Source: an uncultured Oscillospiraceae bacterium (GTDB taxonomy: Bacteria > Bacillota > Clostridia > Oscillospirales > Oscillospiraceae). From it: a DNA stretch of 39,471 nt. The position numbers and the translations under genes were made by a program. Every line of letters starts with the position of its first letter. The stretch's first letter is position 1. The notes under the pieces are model-generated. The model made no database searches. It saw only the letters and a program-made list of their open reading frames with translations, and was not told the origin of the DNA. Positions 32,907 to 39,471 of the stretch are shown here, piece after piece. Location: the NCBI GenBank assembly GCA_934590325.1, contig CAKTOW010000018.1, positions 1-39,471 on the forward strand, read 5' to 3'.

Positions 32907-33785
32907 TTATTGTGGAGCTGCTTGCGCAAGGTGTTTTTTGAAAAACTCAATGAAGTGTACGGCGGCCGGCGACGCATTCTCGATGCTGCGCACCACGAGC
33001 ATGATCTCCCTGTAATACTGCGGCACTGTGGGACGGCTGGTCACGCGGTAGGAATTCTTTGTGAGGATCAGCTTCCCCATATATCCGATACACAGATTGT
33101 TTTCTATCAACGAGAGGATGAGGTTATCATCGCGGCTGGTGTATTCCACACGTGGCGAAATTTTATTTCTCCGAAATACGCCCATAGCCTCCTTTTGACT
33201 ACCCTCGTCAAAGAGGGCAGTCGGCTCAGAGCTGTAAACAGACAGAGGTATCGCCTCTGCCTCGGCATAAGGGCTGTCCTCCGGCACTACCGCCACAAAC
33301 GGGTCACGCCGCACCAGAAAGGAATCAAATCCCATAGGGACCGGCGCGTCCATAAATCCAAAGTCGACCTCGTCGTGCAGCAGCATCTCGGTGACGCTGG
33401 CATCATCGCCCTCGCGGATCTCAATGCTGATATTGGGATAGTCCGTCTTGAATTCCTTTAGCACAGGAGCCAGCACATGGCAAGACACGCTGGAAAAGGT
33501 GCCGATGCGGATATGGCCTATTTCAAGGCCGTGCAGTCTGGCGGCCTGCTCGGCCACGGCCTCTGCTGCATCGTGCAGGTGTCGGATATAAGGGAGCATC
33601 TGCTCGCCGTCGGAGGTCAGTGTCACCCCAGACTGGCTACGGTTGAGCAGCGTCATCTGGAGTTCATCCTCCAGAGAACTGATGATCTGGCTTACAGCGG
33701 ACTGAGAATAGTTGCAGTGCATGGCGGCCTTGGACATACTGCCAAGTTCAGCCACCTTCAAGAAAATAGCATATTTAGATGTCAC
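32907..33785 (-). CDS. LysR-family transcriptional regulator
   Basis: A 292-residue LysR regulator. The N-terminal helix-turn-helix is FLKVAELGSMSKAAMHCNYS, then QSAVSQIISSLEDELQ; the co-inducer domain begins at IGTFSSVSCHVLAPVL and ends in the usual IENNLCIGYMGKLIL. The start is taken as the GTG at 33785, which has AGAAGGG at the right distance; a TTG seven codons upstream is an alternative. It is divergent from the second PFOR gene, as is typical for a LysR gene and its target. A promoter (TTGACA, 18 bp, TACTAT) lies upstream. Confidence 0.9.
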   Translation of the reverse strand: MTSKYAIFLKVAELGSMSKAAMHCNYSQSAVSQIISSLEDELQMTLLNRSQSGVTLTSDGEQMLPYIRHLHDAAEAVAEQAARLHGLEIGHIRIGTFSSVSCHVLAPVLKEFKTDYPNISIEIREGDDASVTEMLLHDEVDFGFMDAPVPMGFDSFLVRRDPFVAVVPEDSPYAEAEAIPLSVYSSEPTALFDEGSQKEAMGVFRRNKISPRVEYTSRDDNLILSLIENNLCIGYMGKLILTKNSYRVTSRPTVPQYYREIMLVVRSIENASPAAVHFIEFFKKHLAQAAPQ

Positions 33786-33821
33786 AGGAAACCCTTCTTT
33801 CTGCAAAATTACTTCTCAGCA

Positions 33822-33851
33822 ATAGTAACAGATTTCCTGCTTTCCTGTCAA
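33822..33851 (-). promoter_or_regulatory. Promoter of the LysR gene
   Basis: On the minus strand TTGACA (33846-33851), an 18-bp spacer and TACTAT (33822-33827), placed about 40 bp before the GTG start. Confidence 0.6.
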
Positions 33852-33944
33852 TTTTTTGTATCATTCCCAAGCGGCGGAGCGCCCTGCAGACATCACCACA
33901 CTGAGATTATGCCACACTTTTTCCCCTTTTGGTTATCAGCAACC

Positions 33945-33961
33945 GTGAAGGTGCGGTTCAC
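33945..33961. promoter_or_regulatory. Palindrome GTGAA-N7-TTCAC, candidate LysR site
   Basis: An inverted repeat in the LysR/PFOR divergent region, immediately next to another partial palindrome GGTT-N6-AACC at 33931-33944. LysR regulators bind interrupted palindromes in such regions; the exact site is inferred only. Confidence 0.35.
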
Positions 33962-34135
33962 GATTTTTGATATCTCTACCGGCGCGGCGGGTCGGCACGG
34001 CGATGTGCACAAGCGAACACTTTCTGCATTGTGAAAAACATACAAAAAGGGATACTCTCAGGAAAAACAGAGAAAATTCCTGTCGCCGGAAACGGTGGTA
34101 TAAGAAAACGTGAAGCGGCAATTCGAATATCGTGA

Positions 34136-34165
34136 TTGGCCTATGGCAGAAAAGTCCGCTATAAT
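34136..34165 (+). promoter_or_regulatory. Promoter of the second PFOR gene
   Basis: A perfect TATAAT (34160-34165) with a weak TTGGCC -35 element 18 bp upstream, about 60 bp before the PFOR ATG. A weak -35 fits activation by the divergent LysR protein. The divergent region 33852-34135 holds no gene. Confidence 0.5.
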
Positions 34166-34226
34166 CGGGACAAAGACCAAGGGCGCGCTGCGCTGCATGG
34201 GATTACGTAATGAAGGAGAGTACATT

Positions 34227-37730
<3,504 letters not shown>

Positions 37731-37731
37731 A

Positions 37732-37788
37732 ATCGACAAACGGATGGATCACCCCATGATCCGTCCCTCCATCAACTATATGCAATGA
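37732..37788 (+). pseudogene. Relic of a 4-hydroxybutyryl-CoA dehydratase (abfD) gene
   Basis: Beginning one base after the PFOR stop codon, the reading IDKRMDHPMIRPSINYMQ-stop matches residues 27-41 of the AbfD protein encoded at 21565-23040 (IDNWVDHPMIRPSIN). At DNA level positions 37745-37777 are identical over 33 bases to the coding strand of that gene (22917-22949). Sequence on either side stops matching within a few bases. The fragment is too short to be functional and is best read as a scar of deletion, duplication or gene conversion. Confidence 0.75.
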
Positions 37789-37797
37789 CCTGCGAAA

Positions 37798-37836
37798 AGA
37801 GGCGGAAAGCGTTGGATACCAACGTTTTCCGTCTCT
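37798..37836 (+). terminator. Terminator after the second PFOR gene
   Basis: An 18-bp stem with two G-T pairs (AGAGGCGGAAAGCGTTGG, loop ATA), followed by a short pyrimidine run. Its core GGAAAGCGTTGG is the same as in the terminator after the IclR gene. Confidence 0.75.
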
Positions 37837-37914
37837 TCTGCATACTTTCGAATCAGTGGAGCGTCCACTGTGTCCGTCCAATACTCCCCGGTCGTTCCGA
37901 CGTATGGGGCGCGG

Positions 37915-37923
37915 TTTGGGTCA
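37915..37923 (+). repeat. TTTGGGTCA repeat, copy 1 of 3 (candidate integrase arm site)
   Basis: TTTGGGTCA occurs here upstream of the integrase gene and twice downstream (39306-39314 and 39318-39326). Short direct repeats on both sides of a tyrosine integrase gene next to an att site suit arm-type binding by its N-terminal domain. Confidence 0.45.
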
Positions 37924-38075
37924 GACTCCGTGGCAACTCAAAAATGACCACGCTGTAATCAAAGAATACTCCCGCTGCGGAATTGATGACTTTCTCTTAA
38001 CTCTGCCCATCTCCGATAGCTATTAAGGTCGGCTTGTGGTATGTATGTTGGCTACCAAGAAAAGGAGTTGATACC

Positions 38076-39233
38076 ATGCCAAAGAAACGAGCAAACGGCG
38101 AGGGCAGCATCCGCAAGCGGAAAGACGGCCGCTGGGAGGGCCGCTACACCGCAGGCAATGATCCCGCCACCGGCAAGCCCATCCACAAGAGCGTCCTCGC
38201 TAAAACACAGTCAGAAGCCAAGGAAAAGCTCAAGCAGGCCATTGCGGAGGCTGAAAAGCTGGACATGAGCCGCGCAAAATCCTACACGCTGGGCGCGTGG
38301 ATCAAGCTGTGGTATGAGGTCTACGCCGAGCCGCGCCTGCGGGAGAAAACCAAGGACTACTACCTTAACTACATCGACAACCACATCGTTCCGGAGCTGG
38401 GCAACACGCCGCTGGAAAAGCTGACCACCATCCAGATCCAAAAATTCTACAACGACCTGCAAAAATCCGGTCGCATCCAGCGATATACCCACATCAAGCT
38501 GAAGGACAAGGGCCTCAGCACCCGCGTGGTACGGGGCATCCACACGCTGCTGAACAACTGTCTGGAGCAGGCGGTAGCGGAGCGGCTGCTCCTCACCAAC
38601 CCCGCCAAGGGCTGCCGTCTGCCGAAGCTGGAAAAGCGCGAGATGAAAATACTGCCGGAGGACAAGATCGGCCCGTATCTGGCCGAAGCAGAACGGCGCG
38701 GGTTGCTGGCGGCCTTCTATCTGGAGCTGACCACCGGCCTGCGGCGGGGCGAGCTCCTCGCCCTGCTGTGGACGGACTTGGACGTGGAGAATATGACCAT
38801 CTCTGTCAGCAAGCAGGTAAACCGCATCAACGGTGAACTGATAGTCAGCCAACCCAAGACGCCCAACTCCATCCGCAAGCTGGCCATCCCACAGCGGGCG
38901 GTGGAGCTACTGGTAGAGGAGCACAGCAAGCGCCCACACAGTCCCTACCTGTTTGTGTCGCCCAAGACCGGCACCATGTTCGACCCGGATTCCTTCCGGC
39001 ACACCCATGAGAAAATCCTGAAGGCCATCGGCGCGGAGCACATCAGGTTTCATGACCTCAGACACACCTTCGCAACGCTGTCCCTCAAGTACGGCGTGGA
39101 TGTCAAGACACTGTCCGGCACGCTGGGACACTATGACGCGGGCTTTACCCTCAGCACCTACACCCACGCCACGGAGGGAATGAAGCGCTCCGCCGCCGAA
39201 ACCATCGGCAGCGTCATCAGCCAGACCATGTAG
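38076..39233 (+). CDS. int: Tyrosine recombinase/integrase (Tn916-like, phage-type)
   Basis: A 385-residue site-specific recombinase. Residues 8-52 (GEGSIRKRKDGRWEGRY and on) form an arm-binding AP2-like domain; 70-170 form the SAM-like core-binding domain; the catalytic domain follows. All catalytic residues are present: Arg223 (TTGLRRGE), Lys261, His326-x-x-Arg329 (FHDLRH), His352 (LGHYD) and the nucleophile Tyr362 (STYTH). It should be active. The ATG at 38076 follows AAAGGAG. It lies about 180 bp from a tRNA-Val 3' half, the likely attachment core, and is flanked by TTTGGGTCA repeats. No excisionase gene is visible. Confidence 0.95.
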   Translation: MPKKRANGEGSIRKRKDGRWEGRYTAGNDPATGKPIHKSVLAKTQSEAKEKLKQAIAEAEKLDMSRAKSYTLGAWIKLWYEVYAEPRLREKTKDYYLNYIDNHIVPELGNTPLEKLTTIQIQKFYNDLQKSGRIQRYTHIKLKDKGLSTRVVRGIHTLLNNCLEQAVAERLLLTNPAKGCRLPKLEKREMKILPEDKIGPYLAEAERRGLLAAFYLELTTGLRRGELLALLWTDLDVENMTISVSKQVNRINGELIVSQPKTPNSIRKLAIPQRAVELLVEEHSKRPHSPYLFVSPKTGTMFDPDSFRHTHEKILKAIGAEHIRFHDLRHTFATLSLKYGVDVKTLSGTLGHYDAGFTLSTYTHATEGMKRSAAETIGSVISQTM

Positions 39234-39248
39234 CCCGCAAAAATAGTC

Positions 39249-39282
39249 GGAGAGGGACGGATGATGCCATCCGTCCCTCTCC
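39249..39282 (+). terminator. Terminator of the integrase gene
   Basis: A perfect 14-bp stem starting GGAGAGGGACGGAT with a GATGCC loop, 16 bp after the integrase stop codon. It is followed by a T-rich stretch interrupted by GGTGC. Confidence 0.8.
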
Positions 39283-39305
39283 GGTGCTTTCTTGACCTCT
39301 CGGCT

Positions 39306-39326
39306 TTTGGGTCACGGTTTGGGTCA
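39306..39326 (+). repeat. TTTGGGTCA repeats, copies 2 and 3, in tandem
   Basis: Two copies 12 bp apart (39306-39314 and 39318-39326), about one helical turn, between the integrase gene and the tRNA-Val scar. This is the expected place for arm-type sites of an attP-derived end. Confidence 0.45.
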
Positions 39327-39373
39327 AAGAAAAAACGCAAAAATCCTGCGTCACTATTAGGGAGTATAAACAG

Positions 39374-39411
39374 AAAAAGTTCCTGATTTCTTGTGAAATC
39401 AGGAACTTTTT
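39374..39411 (-). terminator. Terminator of the tRNA-Val locus
   Basis: AAAAAGTTCCTGATTTC pairs perfectly (17 bp) with its complement across TTGT. It starts at the last base of the tRNA CCA on the minus strand, with T-runs on both sides, so it would end transcription of the tRNA. Confidence 0.88.
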
Positions 39412-39455
39412 GGTGGAGACTGCTGGACTCGAACCAGTGACCTCCTGCGTGTGAA
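39411..39455 (-). other. 3' half of tRNA-Val(CAC): integration scar
   Basis: On the minus strand: anticodon loop TTCACAC (anticodon CAC), 3' stem GCAGG, variable AGGTC, T arm ACTGG-TTCGAGT-CCAGC (one mismatch), acceptor 3' strand AGTCTCC, A, CCA. The five bases before the loop (AGTTC) cannot pair with GCAGG, so the 5' half is not tRNA and recombination occurred at the anticodon loop. The window ends 16 bp further on, so the other flank cannot be judged. Confidence 0.68.
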
Positions 39456-39471
39456 GAACTGCGTAATGTCC

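Larger units (their letters stand above)
37798..37990 (+). repeat. Diverged second copy of the intergenic module at 32672-32860
   Basis: Beyond the shared terminator core, the following roughly 150 bp align by eye at about two thirds identity with the stretch after the IclR gene. Shared blocks include CTTTCG, GTCGTT-CCG, and AAAATGACC followed by ATCAA-GAA. Both copies follow a gene on the plus strand. The region 37837-38075 contains no gene and carries the integrase leader. Confidence 0.4.

Overview
The window comes from a moderately GC-rich, anaerobic, amino-acid-fermenting Clostridia. A gut Oscillospiraceae-type butyrate producer (Flavonifractor/Intestinimonas-like) is my best guess. The reasons are the pyruvate:ferredoxin oxidoreductases, the EtfAB/acyl-CoA dehydrogenase set, a 4-hydroxybutyryl-CoA dehydratase, an AgcS-type sodium symporter, a YkvI-type transporter and Gram-positive style ribosome binding sites and terminators. 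The genus is inference.

Region 1 (1 to about 11,684, almost all minus strand) looks like the end of an integrated element. Reading leftwards from a promoter region at about 10,880-10,940, a tightly packed and often translationally coupled operon encodes four SAM-dependent methyltransferases, three alpha/beta hydrolases, three divergent members of the L-2-amino-thiazoline-4-carboxylate (ATC) hydrolase-like family and one small membrane protein. A metal module follows: an HMA-domain protein, a DUF6110-like membrane-anchored protein and a P1B-type ATPase. Two GTTAG-N6-CTAAC palindromes sit directly upstream of the first gene and a third lies about 420 bp further away, but no repressor gene is visible. 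A gene-poor stretch of about 740 bp then ends at the 3' half of a tRNA (probably tRNA-Ala, CGC) followed by that tRNA's terminator. This is the signature of an attachment site with the element to its left.

Region 2 (11,839-17,706, minus strand) holds a helix-turn-helix regulator with a TTG start, then a YkvI-type transporter, an SDR-family protein whose expected catalytic Tyr is Asp, and an ACC-synthase-like aminotransferase. Upstream of these are a decayed flavodoxin-fold reductase and a fragment of a repeat-type surface protein.

Region 3 (17,987-31,538, minus strand) is an eleven-gene catabolic operon in the order agcS-type symporter, class I/II aminotransferase, HpcH/HpaI aldolase, PFOR-like 2-oxoacid oxidoreductase, crotonase, FabZ-like hotdog dehydratase, 4-hydroxybutyryl-CoA dehydratase, PaaI-type thioesterase, acyl-CoA dehydrogenase, EtfB, EtfA. 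A divergent IclR regulator sits at its head. The layout reads as import of an amino acid, transamination to a 2-oxo acid, ferredoxin-linked oxidative decarboxylation to an acyl-CoA, removal of water from a hydroxyacyl-CoA, and (probably electron-bifurcating) reduction of the enoyl-CoA. The substrate is unknown. Thiolase, 3-hydroxyacyl-CoA dehydrogenase, CoA-transferase and butyrate kinase genes are absent from the window.

Region 4 (32,907-39,471) has a LysR regulator divergent from a second, more canonical PFOR. Just past the PFOR stop codon is a short, partly sequence-identical relic of the 4-hydroxybutyryl-CoA dehydratase gene. A tyrosine integrase with repeated TTTGGGTCA sites follows, and the window ends in the 3' half of a tRNA-Val (CAC), a second integration scar.
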